Source: Frigoribacterium sp. ACAM 257 (GTDB taxonomy: Bacteria; Actinomycetota; Actinomycetes; Actinomycetales; Microbacteriaceae). Taken from it: a stretch of 64,000 bases of DNA. The notes under the pieces were generated by a model. It worked only from the letters and a program-made list of their open reading frames with translations. It made no database searches and was not told the origin of the DNA. How positions within the stretch are numbered: position 1 is the stretch's first letter; the number at the start of each line of letters is the position of its first letter. The translations under genes and the position numbers were made by a program. Positions 8,708 to 16,657 of the stretch are shown piece by piece. The DNA is taken from contig NZ_VOLO01000002.1 of assembly GCF_007954365.1 (NCBI RefSeq), positions 248,001 to 312,000 on the forward strand, read 5' to 3'.

Positions 8708-8751
8708 GGGAGCGCCGGGTCGATGCCCCTCGTGCTCGACCCGACGCTCCC
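8708..8751. terminator. Bidirectional hairpin between convergent genes
   Basis: The arms 8708-8723 and 8736-8751 pair over 16 bases with one mismatch (GGGAGCGCCGGGTCGA). It lies 28 bases past the esterase stop and 83 bases past the stop of the facing minus-strand gene. Confidence 0.65.
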
Positions 8752-8833
8752 CCGTCTTCCCCCCTCTGCCGGTCGTCCCTCCCCCGACGACCGGCCCGGC
8801 CCGGCGCCCCCGCGCCCGGCCGAGTCCGGTGAC

Positions 8834-10099
8834 CTACCCCCGGCCCGCCGAGGCGGCCTGGGCGGCGATGATCGCCTCCGTCACCGCGATCAGCAGGTCC
8901 TGGTGCTCTGGCGATGGCCCGCCGACGACCTGGATCCACGTGTCGTCGACGAGCGCGTCGATCCAGCAGGAGGAGCCCTCGCCGGAGTAGCACACGGCTG
9001 TGGCGGACTCGGCTCCGGCCACGTCGACAGGTGAGCCGGCGTAGGTGCGGTTCCCGTAGGCCCAACCGCCTCCGGGGACGACCTCGAGCGTGATGTACGG
9101 CACGGCCAGCTCCACCGTCGGGTCGTCGACCGGCGGCACCGACCAGTTGCAGGACACCGCCGTGCTCTGCGTCAGGTGGATGCCCGTCTGTTCCAGGGCG
9201 CCCACTTCCTCCGGCCCCGCGAGTCCGGGAGCGCCGACGAGCCGGTCGATGTCCCCCGCGGACGGCATGGCCGAGCAGTCGGTCATCGACGACCACATCG
9301 TCGTCGGGGCCGTCCAGGCCGACGCCGGCGGGGCGGCCCCGACGACGTCCGCGACGTCCTGGGCTGCGGCACGGAGGAGAGCGGGCGTGATCGTGTCGGG
9401 GAGCTCGCTGCTGGCCGACACCTCGAACCACCAGGGTCCCGAGACGATCGACGAGTTGCAGGAGTAGCTCCCGTCTCGACAAGCGACGGCCGAGACGTCG
9501 CCGACGTCGAGCGAGGGGAGACCCGACTGCGTCAGGCCCGAGAGCCACTCCGTCCCCCGCGCCGCGTCGGGCGAGACCCGCACGATGGCCCACTCCGTCG
9601 CGTACTCGTCGCCGCCAGCCGTCCAGCGGCACTCCAGCACCCCCTCCTGGAGGAGCGACGCATCGACCGCGGAGAAGTGCGGGGCGATCCGTTCCGTCAC
9701 CGCCGCCTCCGGCACCAGGGCGGCCACGCCGATGCGCTCGCCCAGGGTCGTGCAGTCGATCCCGAGGGCCGGTGTCGGGATCACGGGCTGACTCGGCGCG
9801 ACAGGTGCTGGCGAGACCGTGGCGGTCGCGCCGGGGACAGGCTCGCGCGTCGGCTCGGAGGTCGGCGACGGCGTGGCGGCCGGCGCTGCCCGGAACGGCG
9901 ACGGCAGGACCAGCGCGAGCGCGCCTCCTGCGCCCCCGATGCCGAGCAGGGCGACGAGGCCGAGCGTCAGTCCGAGGTGGCGGCGGGCCCAGGGGCGTCG
10001 CCTGGCGGGGGGCTCGGCGGCGGCTCGGCGCAGCACGTCCTGCTTCATCGAGACGAGCATGCGGTTCAGGTCGTCTCCGGTGGGGGGCTCAACGTCCAT
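8834..10099 (-). CDS. Membrane protein partner of the ECF sigma factor (putative anti-sigma)
   Basis: A 421-residue bitopic protein. A cytosolic N-terminus (1-45) precedes one TM (about 46-70, LGLTLGLVALLGIGGAGGALALVL), a Pro/Ser/Thr linker and a large extracytoplasmic region. It overlaps the sigma gene by 11 bases, the usual arrangement of a sigma and its membrane anti-sigma. The N-terminus has no His-Cys zinc motif, so the anti-sigma role is inferred from position. The outer part appears to be two diverged copies of one domain, each with an early Cys, a Cys-x-Trp (ECRW, SCNW) and a paired late Cys (ACRDGSYSC, VCYSGEGSSC). These probably form disulfides and sense an external signal or the cell envelope. 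Confidence 0.65.
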   Translation of the reverse strand: MDVEPPTGDDLNRMLVSMKQDVLRRAAAEPPARRRPWARRHLGLTLGLVALLGIGGAGGALALVLPSPFRAAPAATPSPTSEPTREPVPGATATVSPAPVAPSQPVIPTPALGIDCTTLGERIGVAALVPEAAVTERIAPHFSAVDASLLQEGVLECRWTAGGDEYATEWAIVRVSPDAARGTEWLSGLTQSGLPSLDVGDVSAVACRDGSYSCNSSIVSGPWWFEVSASSELPDTITPALLRAAAQDVADVVGAAPPASAWTAPTTMWSSMTDCSAMPSAGDIDRLVGAPGLAGPEEVGALEQTGIHLTQSTAVSCNWSVPPVDDPTVELAVPYITLEVVPGGGWAYGNRTYAGSPVDVAGAESATAVCYSGEGSSCWIDALVDDTWIQVVGGPSPEHQDLLIAVTEAIIAAQAASAGRG

Positions 10100-10634
10100 C
10101 GCGGATCACCGCCTTCCTCAGTCGTGTCCGGGTGCGGGAGACCCGTTGTGTCAGGGCGCCGACGCTGAGCCCGAGCTGGGCTGCGGCCTCGGCGTAGCTG
10201 CGGCCCTCGATCAGGCACAGCTCGCAGATCTGCTGGTCGACCGGGCTGAGCGCCTCGATCTCGGCGCGGACCCAGCGCAGCCGTTCGCGCGCCTCCTGGG
10301 CGTCGTCGTCGGTGGGGGCGATCAGCTCGGCGGGCAGCTCGTCCGCCTCGGCGCGCTGCCGCTTGCGCCTCAGGTTCAGCGCGTGGTTGCGGCAGGCCAC
10401 GAGGAGCCACGGCAGCAGCGAGCCGTCGTGCAGCGTGATCTCGGCCGAGCGGCGCCAGAGGGTGACGAGCGTGTCCTGCACGATCTCCTCCACGTCCATC
10501 TTGCTGTCGGCGAGCGCCCAGGCGTAGCGCGTCAGCGTCGGCGCCCAGCGGTCGAAGATCTCCGACAACGCCCGCTTGTCCCCGCCCGACGTGCGTCGGA
10601 CGAGGTCGGAGTCGTTCTCCGTCGTCATGTCCAT
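10089..10634 (-). CDS. ECF-family RNA polymerase sigma factor
   Basis: A 181-residue alternative sigma factor. Region 2 (DLVRRTSGGDKRALSEIFDRW ... DVEEIVQDTLVTLWRR) and region 4 (RWVRAEIEALSPVDQQICELCLIEGRSYAEAAAQLGLS) are both clear. The ATG at 10634 is chosen over one at 10649 and one at 10628 because GAGGGGGGC sits 6 bases upstream of it. It heads a two-gene operon with the membrane protein that overlaps its 3' end, so it probably responds to an envelope signal relayed by that protein. Its regulon cannot be inferred here. Confidence 0.88.
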   Translation of the reverse strand: MDMTTENDSDLVRRTSGGDKRALSEIFDRWAPTLTRYAWALADSKMDVEEIVQDTLVTLWRRSAEITLHDGSLLPWLLVACRNHALNLRRKRQRAEADELPAELIAPTDDDAQEARERLRWVRAEIEALSPVDQQICELCLIEGRSYAEAAAQLGLSVGALTQRVSRTRTRLRKAVIRDGR

Positions 10635-10710
10635 GTCTGCCCCCCTCACTACAGGAATGTCGCAGATCGCTCAGGTCTGACAGAAATCGTCGAGAAAGTT
10701 CGGCGCGTGC

Positions 10711-10790
10711 CGGCGAGGGCGGGTCTTCCGGGGCGAGGGCGGGTCGGCAGGTACCCGCCCTCGGCGGAGATGACCCGCCCGCGAGCACAG
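10711..10790. repeat. Hairpin repeat family 2, copy 2
   Basis: Second copy of the element at 7161-7239, roughly 85% alike by eye, with an inner perfect stem CGAGGGCGGGT (10734-10744 with 10753-10763). Both copies end in GCGAGCACAGG or CCGAGCACAGG and are followed shortly by GGAGGCGCG. It lies between the sigma factor and the HATPase-LuxR gene. Confidence 0.75.
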
Positions 10791-10833
10791 GCAGCGGGAG
10801 GCGCGGCGACCGCAGGCAGCAGGAGGGGCGTCG

Positions 10834-11712
10834 CTAGCGGGCGAGCGCCGTGAGCTCTGCCCGCGTCGCGGCCCCGGCCTTGCGGAGCAGGTTCGAGACG
10901 TGGAACTTCACCGTGTTCTCGCTGATGCCGAGCGACTCGGCGACGGCGCGGTTGCGGGCCCCGGAGGCGACGAGCCGGAGCACGTCGCGCTCGCGCGGGC
11001 TCAGCGACACCGCCTCGTCGAGCGACCCCGGCTCGGGCGGCGGGTCGAGCGGCAGGCTCACCGTCAGGTCAGATCCCCAGCCGGGCGTCGACGACACGGA
11101 AAGCGTCCCGTCGAGGGCCGAGACGCGCTCGGCGACCGGGCGCAGCGAGTCGTCGTGCGCGGTCAGCTCCCCGGCTCCGTCGTCACGGACGGCCATGAGC
11201 AGGTTCAGGCCGTCGCAGTCCCACTGGATCCGCACCCGGCGGGCGCGGCCGTCGTCGACGAGGGCGAGCACGGTGCTGCGGACGATCGTGCGGGCGGCGT
11301 GCGCGACCTCGCCCGGCAGGGCGCGACCGGTCGCCGGCGGCTCGACGAACTGGACGTCGAGCTCGCCGAAACGGACGAGGGGGCGCAGGTCGTCCCGGAG
11401 GCGCGCGAAGGCCCCGACGACCGGCTCGAGCAGCAGGGATCGCTGCTCGTCCGTCTCGGACCGGAGCTCGACGACGGCCGCCGCGGCGACCTCGATGGCG
11501 ACGGTGCGGGCGGCGCGGTCGTCCAGGCGGGCGGAGCGGAGCGTCGCGAGCAGCGACTCCAGGGTCAGTGCGTGTCGGTCGAGCAGCTCCGACACGGTGC
11601 GCGCGTGCCGGGCGACGACGGCGCGGGTCGCGGCCGACGGCAGGTCGGGCACGGGCAGGGCGGGCGCAGGCACGTCGGGCACGGGCAGGGCGGGCGCAGA
11701 CAGGTCGGGCAC
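10834..11712 (-). CDS. HATPase-LuxR fusion transcription regulator
   Basis: A 292-residue single-chain regulator. The N-terminal helical region (30-125) is followed by a GHKL/HATPase_c-like ATP-binding fold with the N-box VRDDGAGEL near 175 and the late Gly box STPGWGSDLTVSLPL near 215. A complete LuxR/NarL helix-turn-helix follows (LSPRERDVLRLVASGARNRAVA ... ENTVKFHVSNLLRKAGA, 235-288). No receiver domain or clear phospho-acceptor His box is present. It looks like a NarX-type kinase catalytic domain joined directly to its usual output. The first 25 residues are a duplicated (APALPVPD) stretch encoded by a 33-base tandem DNA repeat, so the exact GTG start is uncertain. Confidence 0.75.
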   Translation of the reverse strand: MPDLSAPALPVPDVPAPALPVPDLPSAATRAVVARHARTVSELLDRHALTLESLLATLRSARLDDRAARTVAIEVAAAAVVELRSETDEQRSLLLEPVVGAFARLRDDLRPLVRFGELDVQFVEPPATGRALPGEVAHAARTIVRSTVLALVDDGRARRVRIQWDCDGLNLLMAVRDDGAGELTAHDDSLRPVAERVSALDGTLSVSSTPGWGSDLTVSLPLDPPPEPGSLDEAVSLSPRERDVLRLVASGARNRAVAESLGISENTVKFHVSNLLRKAGAATRAELTALAR

Positions 11713-11823
11713 GGCGCCACCCTACCCGGCCCCTACCCGAGCGCCTCCACCTACCCGTTCGGGCAGGTGGCCCCGGTCCGACGGACAGCGCACGAGGAGG
11801 TGGGCCGGAGCAAGATGGGACAC

Positions 11824-12432
11824 ATGCCCGATGCAGCCAGCAGCCCCACCGCCTCCTCGGCCACCGCCTCCTCGCCTGCCGACGCGCTCGAGCTCGTCCG
11901 CTCCGAGGTGGACCGTGCCGTGCGCGCGGTCGTCGAGAGCGACCCCGACGGCCTCGCCGCCGTGGCCGACCTCGTCTCCGGCGCCGAGCGCGTGTTCGTG
12001 CACGGCGCGGGCCGCTCCGGCCTCGCGCTGCGGATGACCGCGATGCGTCTGATGCACCTCGGCCTGGCCGTGCACGTGGTCGGCGAGGTGACGGCGCCCG
12101 CGATCGGCGAGGGCGACGTGCTGCTGACCGCGAGCGGATCCGGCACGACCAGCGGCATCGTCGGTGCAGCGGAGTCGGCCGTCGAGGCCGGTGCGCAGGT
12201 CGCCGCGGTGACCACCGCCGCGGACTCGCCCCTGGCCGGGATCGCCACCGCCGTCGTGGTCGTGCCCGCCGCCGAGAAGCTCGACCGCTCGGGCTCCGCC
12301 TCGGCGCAGTACGCCGGAGGCCTCTTCGAGCAGGTCGTCGTGCTCGTCGGGGACGCGCTGTTCCACGCCCTGTGGCAGCGCTCCGGCCAGAGCGCCGACG
12401 ACATGTGGCCCCGCCACGCGAACCTCGAGTAG
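11824..12432 (+). CDS. hxlB: 6-phospho-3-hexuloisomerase
   Basis: Second enzyme of the ribulose monophosphate pathway; it converts hexulose-6-phosphate to fructose-6-phosphate. The 202 residues form a single SIS domain. The phosphosugar-binding loop is FVHGAGRSGLALRM near residue 60, followed by LLTASGSGTTSGIV near 102. The characteristic C-terminal part contains SAQYAGGLFEQVVVLVGDALFHALWQR. The ATG is 48 bases after a run of Pro-rich DNA and lacks a strong ribosome site. It lies 49 bases upstream of hxlA, so the two form an operon that fixes formaldehyde, either for detoxification or for C1 assimilation. Confidence 0.9.
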   Translation: MPDAASSPTASSATASSPADALELVRSEVDRAVRAVVESDPDGLAAVADLVSGAERVFVHGAGRSGLALRMTAMRLMHLGLAVHVVGEVTAPAIGEGDVLLTASGSGTTSGIVGAAESAVEAGAQVAAVTTAADSPLAGIATAVVVVPAAEKLDRSGSASAQYAGGLFEQVVVLVGDALFHALWQRSGQSADDMWPRHANLE

Positions 12433-12481
12433 TCGCACCGCGCCTCCTCGTCGCCCGACCCCACCACAGAAGGAGCACCAC

Positions 12482-13105
12482 ATGAAGCTGCAGTTCGCCA
12501 TGGACACCCTGACCACCGAGGCCGCCCTCGAGCTCGCCGCCGCCGCCGCGCCCAGCGTCGACATCATCGAGCTCGGCACGCCGCTGATCAAGGCGGAGGG
12601 CTTCCGCGCCATCACCGCGATCAAGGAGGCGCACCCCGACAAGATCGTGTTTGCCGACCTCAAGACGATGGACGCCGGCGAGCTCGAGGCGGGCGAGGCG
12701 TTCAAGGCCGGCGCCGACCTCGTGACCGTGCTGGGCGTCGCCGGGGACAGCACCATCGCCGGTGCGGTCAAGGCCGCGAAGGAGCACGGCAAGGGCATCG
12801 TCGTCGACCTGATCGGCGTGCACGACAAGGCCGCCCGAGCCAAGGAGGTCGTCGCCCTCGGCGCCGAGTTCGTCGAGATGCACGCAGGACTCGACGAGCA
12901 GGCCGAGGACGGCTTCACGTTCGAGGCGCTGCTCGAGGCCGGCAAGGCGTCGGGCGTGCCGTTCTCGGTCGCCGGCGGCGTCAAGGCCGCCACGGTCGGC
13001 TCGGTGCAGGACGCCGGCGCCCAGGTCGCCGTCGCCGGCGCCGCGATCTACGGTGCCGACGACGTCGCGGACGCCGCCCGCGAGATCCGCGCCGCGATCA
13101 AGTAG
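12482..13105 (+). CDS. hxlA: 3-hexulose-6-phosphate synthase
   Basis: Condenses formaldehyde with ribulose-5-phosphate, the first step of the ribulose monophosphate pathway. The 207 residues are a complete (beta/alpha)8 barrel of the OMP decarboxylase superfamily. The active-site signature FADLKTMD lies near residue 58, GVHDKAAR near 115, EMHAGLDEQ near 138 and the phosphate-binding SVAGGVKAATV near 162. AGAAGGAG lies 5 bases before the ATG. A perfect 17-base terminator hairpin follows the stop. Confidence 0.93.
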   Translation: MKLQFAMDTLTTEAALELAAAAAPSVDIIELGTPLIKAEGFRAITAIKEAHPDKIVFADLKTMDAGELEAGEAFKAGADLVTVLGVAGDSTIAGAVKAAKEHGKGIVVDLIGVHDKAARAKEVVALGAEFVEMHAGLDEQAEDGFTFEALLEAGKASGVPFSVAGGVKAATVGSVQDAGAQVAVAGAAIYGADDVADAAREIRAAIK

Positions 13106-13127
13106 CGCGCCGCCAGAACGCCGAGGA

Positions 13128-13166
13128 GGCGCGGTGCAGGGAAGGCCTGCACCGCGCCTCCTGCGC
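13128..13166 (+). terminator. hxlBA terminator
   Basis: AGGAGGCGCGGTGCAGG pairs perfectly over 17 bases with its complement around a short GAAGG loop, about 20 bases after the hxlA stop. The arms themselves contain the over-represented AGGAGGCGC word. Confidence 0.8.
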
Positions 13167-13167
13167 G

Positions 13168-13209
13168 TGTTCGGGCACATGACTCGATGTGTTCGGGCAC
13201 ATGACTCGA
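13168..13209. repeat. 22-bp direct repeat, two copies
   Basis: GTGTTCGGGCACATGACTCGAT (in 13168-13210) occurs twice in tandem, directly after the hxlBA terminator and running into hairpin family 1 copy A. Confidence 0.75.
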
Positions 13210-13307
13210 TTCAGGAAGGGCGCCCTGACGCATCCTGATTCGTGCACGATTCAGGCTTCTTGGTCCCCCTGTGCGCGACGCAGGAGCGATCTTCCTGAAT
13301 GAGGAGG
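13209..13307 (-). repeat. Hairpin repeat family 1, copy A
   Basis: The outer arms ATTCAGGAAG (13209-13218) and CTTCCTGAAT (13291-13300) pair perfectly. The centre CCTGA-TTCGTGCACGA-TTCAGG (13234-13255) is nearly self-complementary, and its left half can also pair with GTGCGCGACGCAGGA just downstream. It ends in GAGGAGG, 5 bases from the stop codon of the minus-strand gene next to it. Confidence 0.8.
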
Positions 13308-13311
13308 ATGG

Positions 13312-13983
13312 TCAGTGGACCAGCACGACGGCGAGCGTCGTCGGGGCGTCGTGGCCCGGCCACGTCGCGGACAGGACCTGCGTCGTGTCGTCGTGCGCCC
13401 CTCCTGCGGCCTCGGCGAGGGCGGCAGGCGACCCGCCGCCGTCGGGAGTCCGAGCGACCACGAGCGTGCACGAGCCGGCGTCGACCACGGTCGCACCGTC
13501 GACCGGGCGCGTGCCCCGCACCGAGGTCGACGGCACCTCGGCGCCGGCCGTGCCGCTGCCGACGACGACCATGGTCTGCTCGTGCGGCACGCGCTCGCCG
13601 TCGGCCGTCTGCAGCACCTGATCGGCCTGGCCGTCGCCGGTGAGCGCGGCCGAGATGGTCGCGGCGACGAACACGGGGTCGCCGCAGCCGTCGTAGACCC
13701 AGCGCTCGCCGAGCACCGAGTGCTGCATCGTGCCGACCAGGAGGTCGTCGGCGCCCTCGAGCGGAGCGCCCCGGTAGGTGAGCGGCACCTGCAGCACGGG
13801 ACCGTCGCCGGCACGGACGAGCAGCACCTCGACGCCGACCTCGCCGGCCGGGTCGTCGAGGCGGAACGCCGCGAGCTTCTCGAGCCGCGCGGGGTCGCCC
13901 TCGAACCACGGCTGGCTCGGCGCCCAGGCCGCGAGGGCCTCGAGCTTCGACGGGACGAGTTCTGCCTGGTGGATCAGTGCCAT
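13312..13983 (-). CDS. Maltokinase N-terminal cap-like domain protein
   Basis: A 223-residue protein whose first 120 residues match the stand-alone form of the cap domain found at the N-terminus of actinobacterial maltokinases: ALIHQAELVPSKLEALAAW ... RLDDPAGEVGVEVLLVRAGDGPVLQVPLTYRGAPL ... GTMQHSVLGERWVYDGCGDP. The kinase domain is absent. The C-terminal 100 residues are less conserved. The function is unknown; it may bind a phosphosugar or polysaccharide intermediate. The ATG at 13983 is the first Met in the conserved region; an open frame extends upstream but has poor composition. Confidence 0.8.
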   Translation of the reverse strand: MALIHQAELVPSKLEALAAWAPSQPWFEGDPARLEKLAAFRLDDPAGEVGVEVLLVRAGDGPVLQVPLTYRGAPLEGADDLLVGTMQHSVLGERWVYDGCGDPVFVAATISAALTGDGQADQVLQTADGERVPHEQTMVVVGSGTAGAEVPSTSVRGTRPVDGATVVDAGSCTLVVARTPDGGGSPAALAEAAGGAHDDTTQVLSATWPGHDAPTTLAVVLVH

Positions 13984-14040
13984 GCCGCGATCGTAGGGGG
14001 CGCCGCCGACACGGGGCCAGCGCGGGCCTACCCTGGTGCG

Positions 14041-14331
14041 GTGACCGCGACCCCCTCCGCCGCCGGACCTGGCCGCCCCGCCGAGCCCACTCCTCCTGCA
14101 CCCGGCACCTACCGCCACTTCAAGGGCGGCCGCTACGAGGTGATCGGCACGGGGCGGCACGTCGACACCGGGGAGGCGCTGGTCTTCTACCGCACGCTCT
14201 ACGGCGACCGCTCGCACTGGGTGCGCCCCGTGGGGCAGTTCGTCGAGCACGTGACGCGCGACGGGTGGGACGGGCCGCGGTTCGTCCGCGAGGACCCGCA
14301 GCCGCAGCCGTCGGCGTCGCCGCAGCCGTAG
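14041..14331 (+). CDS. DUF1653 domain protein
   Basis: A 96-residue cytosolic protein. Residues 25-80 form the conserved DUF1653 core (TYRHFKGGRYEVIGTGRHVDTGE ... VFYRTLYGDRSHWVRPVGQFVEHV), with Pro/Ala-rich tails at both ends. The start is GTG, 57 bases from the divergent cap-domain gene. The family is widespread and has no established biochemical function. Confidence 0.85.
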   Translation: MTATPSAAGPGRPAEPTPPAPGTYRHFKGGRYEVIGTGRHVDTGEALVFYRTLYGDRSHWVRPVGQFVEHVTRDGWDGPRFVREDPQPQPSASPQP

Positions 14332-14770
14332 CTGTAGCCGCGCTGCCGACGAGGCTGACCCTGACCCTCGACGCGCTGCTCCGCGGGCCTCCGAACCGCG
14401 AGGGACCCCGGCGACTGCGGCTCCCGAGGGCCCGGGCTGAGCGGGTCACCCCGGATTCTGCGGGGACACTCAGGCTCGTGGTGCATGCTCGTCGCTTCGC
14501 CCGCGCCCGCCCGTACCCCTCGGGAGCGCTGGGCGGACGCGCCGGGCCCCCAGGCCCCGCTGGAACCGACACCGACCCGTCACCTCGACAGCACCTGCCG
14601 GTCGTCCGGTCCGCCCGTGGGCGGAGCGACGGGCCGCCTCCGGGACCGACTCCCCGGTCGTGCCGTCGTGCACCGCGCCTCCTGCGGTGCTGCGCACCCG
14701 AGGCGCAGAGGTGGGCCGACGTGCCCCTGACCGGGGCGCGCCGAGCAGGCCGGCCGAGCAATGGGACGAC
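14332..14770. other. Long leader region upstream of the lytic transglycosylase-like gene
   Basis: About 440 bases without a convincing gene. It contains several GC-rich inverted segments (for example around 14530-14580 and 14610-14660) and one CACCGCGCCTCCTGCGGTG palindrome-like block near 14680. In many actinobacteria, genes for secreted muralytic proteins carry long regulated leaders, so a structured RNA is possible, but no known riboswitch consensus was recognised. Confidence 0.4.
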
Positions 14771-15712
14771 ATGACCTCCGAGAACACCCCCGCCCCCGAG
14801 GGCAGCACCACCAGCAGCACCAGCACCGGCTCCACCAGCATCGCCAGCGCCACCGGCTCCAGCAGCACCGCCGCCGCGCCCCTGACGCGCCGGGCCATCG
14901 CCGCGAGCCGTCGCCGCGCGAGCCGCCGCCGCCTCGTCGGCGTGACCGCGGTCGCGGCCGTCGCCATCGTCGCGGGCACCGGCTTCGCCTTCGTGAACCG
15001 CGCCCCGTCGGCCGAGGCCGTCGCGGCGGCCCACGCGCAGAGCGTGCAGCAGAACGAGGAGGCGATCGCCGACTCGCTCGCCGAGGCCCAGGCGAAGACC
15101 ACGATCGACATCGCGTCGCAGGTCGTGACCTCGACCAAGGACAAGGTCGACGCCAGCGCGCTCGAGACCTCTGTCGCGTCGCTCGCCGACTACGAGAACC
15201 TCGACTCGGACACGCTCGCCGCCCGCGTGGCCGAGACGGCCACGACGGCGCAGACGGTCCAGGCCGCCGCGTCCGAGGCCGACCGCCAGGCCGCCGCCGC
15301 AGCCGCAGCCGCCCAGGCCGCCGCCGAGGCCCAGGCCGCCGCCGAGGCGCAGGCCGCCGCCGAGGCAGCCGCCGCCGCAGCTGCCGCCGCCCAGGCCGCC
15401 GCGAACACGCCCGCCGCGGCCAAGGCCGCCGCCCAGCAGCTCGCCTCGTCGAAGTACGGCTGGGGCAGCGACCAGTACGGCTGCCTCGTGAACCTGTGGC
15501 AGAAGGAGTCGGGCTGGAACTACCAGGCCTACAACCCGAGCGGCGCGACCGGCATCCCGCAGGCTCTGCCCGGCAGCAAGATGGCGACCGCCGGCTCCGA
15601 CTGGGCGACGAACGCCACCACGCAGGTCACGTGGGGCCTCGACTACATCAAGCGCGCCTACGGCACCCCGTGCAGCGCCTGGGGCCACAGCCAGTCGGTC
15701 AACTGGTACTGA
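14771..15712 (+). CDS. Secreted lytic transglycosylase-like protein
   Basis: A 313-residue secreted or membrane-anchored cell-wall protein. A Ser/Thr-rich cytosolic start and a basic patch (RRAIAASRRRASRRR) precede one signal/TM segment (about 56-75, VTAVAAVAIVAGTGFAFV). A long Ala/Gln/Glu coiled region follows, ending in repeated AQAAAE units (about 170-215). The C-terminal 85 residues (SSKYGWGSDQYGCLVNLWQKESGWNY ... GATGIPQALPGSKMA) form the SLT-like fold with the catalytic-type Glu in WQKESGW. It probably trims peptidoglycan. The ATG at 14771 is preferred although its ribosome site is weak. Confidence 0.85.
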   Translation: MTSENTPAPEGSTTSSTSTGSTSIASATGSSSTAAAPLTRRAIAASRRRASRRRLVGVTAVAAVAIVAGTGFAFVNRAPSAEAVAAAHAQSVQQNEEAIADSLAEAQAKTTIDIASQVVTSTKDKVDASALETSVASLADYENLDSDTLAARVAETATTAQTVQAAASEADRQAAAAAAAAQAAAEAQAAAEAQAAAEAAAAAAAAAQAAANTPAAAKAAAQQLASSKYGWGSDQYGCLVNLWQKESGWNYQAYNPSGATGIPQALPGSKMATAGSDWATNATTQVTWGLDYIKRAYGTPCSAWGHSQSVNWY

Positions 15713-15767
15713 GCCCGCGCCTCGGCCGCGTCCCGTCACGGGGGTGACGATCGCGTCTGAGCCGACA

Positions 15768-15803
15768 GAGAAGGTCCTCCCCGAGCCCGGGGAGGACCTT
15801 CTC
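15768..15803. terminator. Perfect terminator hairpin
   Basis: GAGAAGGTCCTCCCC (15768-15782) pairs perfectly over 15 bases with 15789-15803 around a 6-base loop. It serves the lytic transglycosylase-like gene and perhaps the facing lipoprotein gene. A purine-rich GAGAGGG repeat tract follows (15830-15875). Confidence 0.85.
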
Positions 15804-15884
15804 CGTCGTCTCGCCGCTCCTCAGGGAGGGGAGAGGGAGAGGGCGAGAGGGCGAGAGGGGGAGGGGGAGCGGGGCCCGGGCTCG

Positions 15885-16142
15885 TCAGTTCTGGGGCGGG
15901 ATCGTCTCGCGGTCGGTGGGCTTGTCGGTGGTGACCGGCACCTCCAGCGTGGGCTCCGGGGTCGCGGGCTCCGGCGTCGCCGTCGGGCTCACCGGGGTCG
16001 GGCTCGGCGTCACCACGGGGTCGTCACGCTCGCCGCAGCCGGTGAGCACCCCCGCTGCCAGCACGGCCGTCGTCACCGCGGTCGCCGCACGTGCGCCCCT
16101 GCTCGCCCTGCCTGTCCGGCTGCCGGCACCGTTCGTCGTCAT
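15885..16142 (-). CDS. Small putative lipoprotein
   Basis: An 85-residue protein with a basic N-terminus, a hydrophobic segment and a lipobox (AGVLTGC, Cys near residue 36). The rest is a Pro/Thr/Glu-rich tail (PSPTPVSPTATPEPATPEPT) with no fold. It should be lipid-anchored on the outer face of the membrane. No family is recognised. Confidence 0.7.
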   Translation of the reverse strand: MTTNGAGSRTGRASRGARAATAVTTAVLAAGVLTGCGERDDPVVTPSPTPVSPTATPEPATPEPTLEVPVTTDKPTDRETIPPQN

Positions 16143-16265
16143 CCCCCGAGCCTACGCACGACCCGAGCCCGTCGAGTGGTCACGAACTGTCGTCCCGGCG
16201 ACGGGGAAGGACCACACCTGACCACTCGCCGACCTACGCCCGACCCACGACCGAGCCCACGCCGG

Positions 16266-16562
16266 TCAGACGGCGCCGACCAGGGTCCACGCCCCGCCGT
16301 CCCGGCGAGTCACCCGCGCGCTGCGCACGTCGGCCAGCCCCCCGACCGTCGACTCGACCGCGGCGCCGACCCCGAGCGCGAAGGGGTCGTCGGCGCCCGT
16401 GAAGCGCACCACGAGCTGGGGCTCGCCCCGCACCATCATGATGTCGTTCGCCTCGACGGTGGTGTGCTCGGCGGCGGCCGCGGCGGCCCGGGGCAGCAGG
16501 GCGTCGGGCCGCACCCCCGGGTGCAGCGAGCCGACGGCGAGCAGGACGCGGTACGAGGGCAT
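16266..16562 (-). CDS. Hypothetical 98-residue protein
   Basis: A soluble protein with alternating hydrophobic patterning (YRVLLAVGSLHPGVRP, DIMMVRGEPQLVVRFTGADD, ARVTRRDGGAWTLVGAV) that suggests a small alpha/beta fold. The start is ATG and the frame is well conserved in composition. It is transcribed divergently from the transglutaminase gene 95 bases away. No family is recognised. Confidence 0.6.
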   Translation of the reverse strand: MPSYRVLLAVGSLHPGVRPDALLPRAAAAAAEHTTVEANDIMMVRGEPQLVVRFTGADDPFALGVGAAVESTVGGLADVRSARVTRRDGGAWTLVGAV

Positions 16563-16657
16563 GCCTCGATCCTGCCCGACCGGCGAGGCGGGCCGAGTTC
16601 ACACGCGCGACCCACGCCCGACTCCGGTCCGACCCGGGGGCCTGCCAGGCTCGGGGC

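Noticed and set aside
13168-13307. CRISPR-like array
   Set aside because: The direct repeats are adjacent without spacers, and the following units are hairpin elements with imperfect symmetry. No cas gene is present.
14440-14770. Possible c-di-AMP (ydaO) riboswitch upstream of the lytic transglycosylase-like gene
   Set aside because: Such riboswitches precede muralytic genes in actinobacteria and GC-rich stems are present, but I could not find the conserved core words; an Infernal search would decide.
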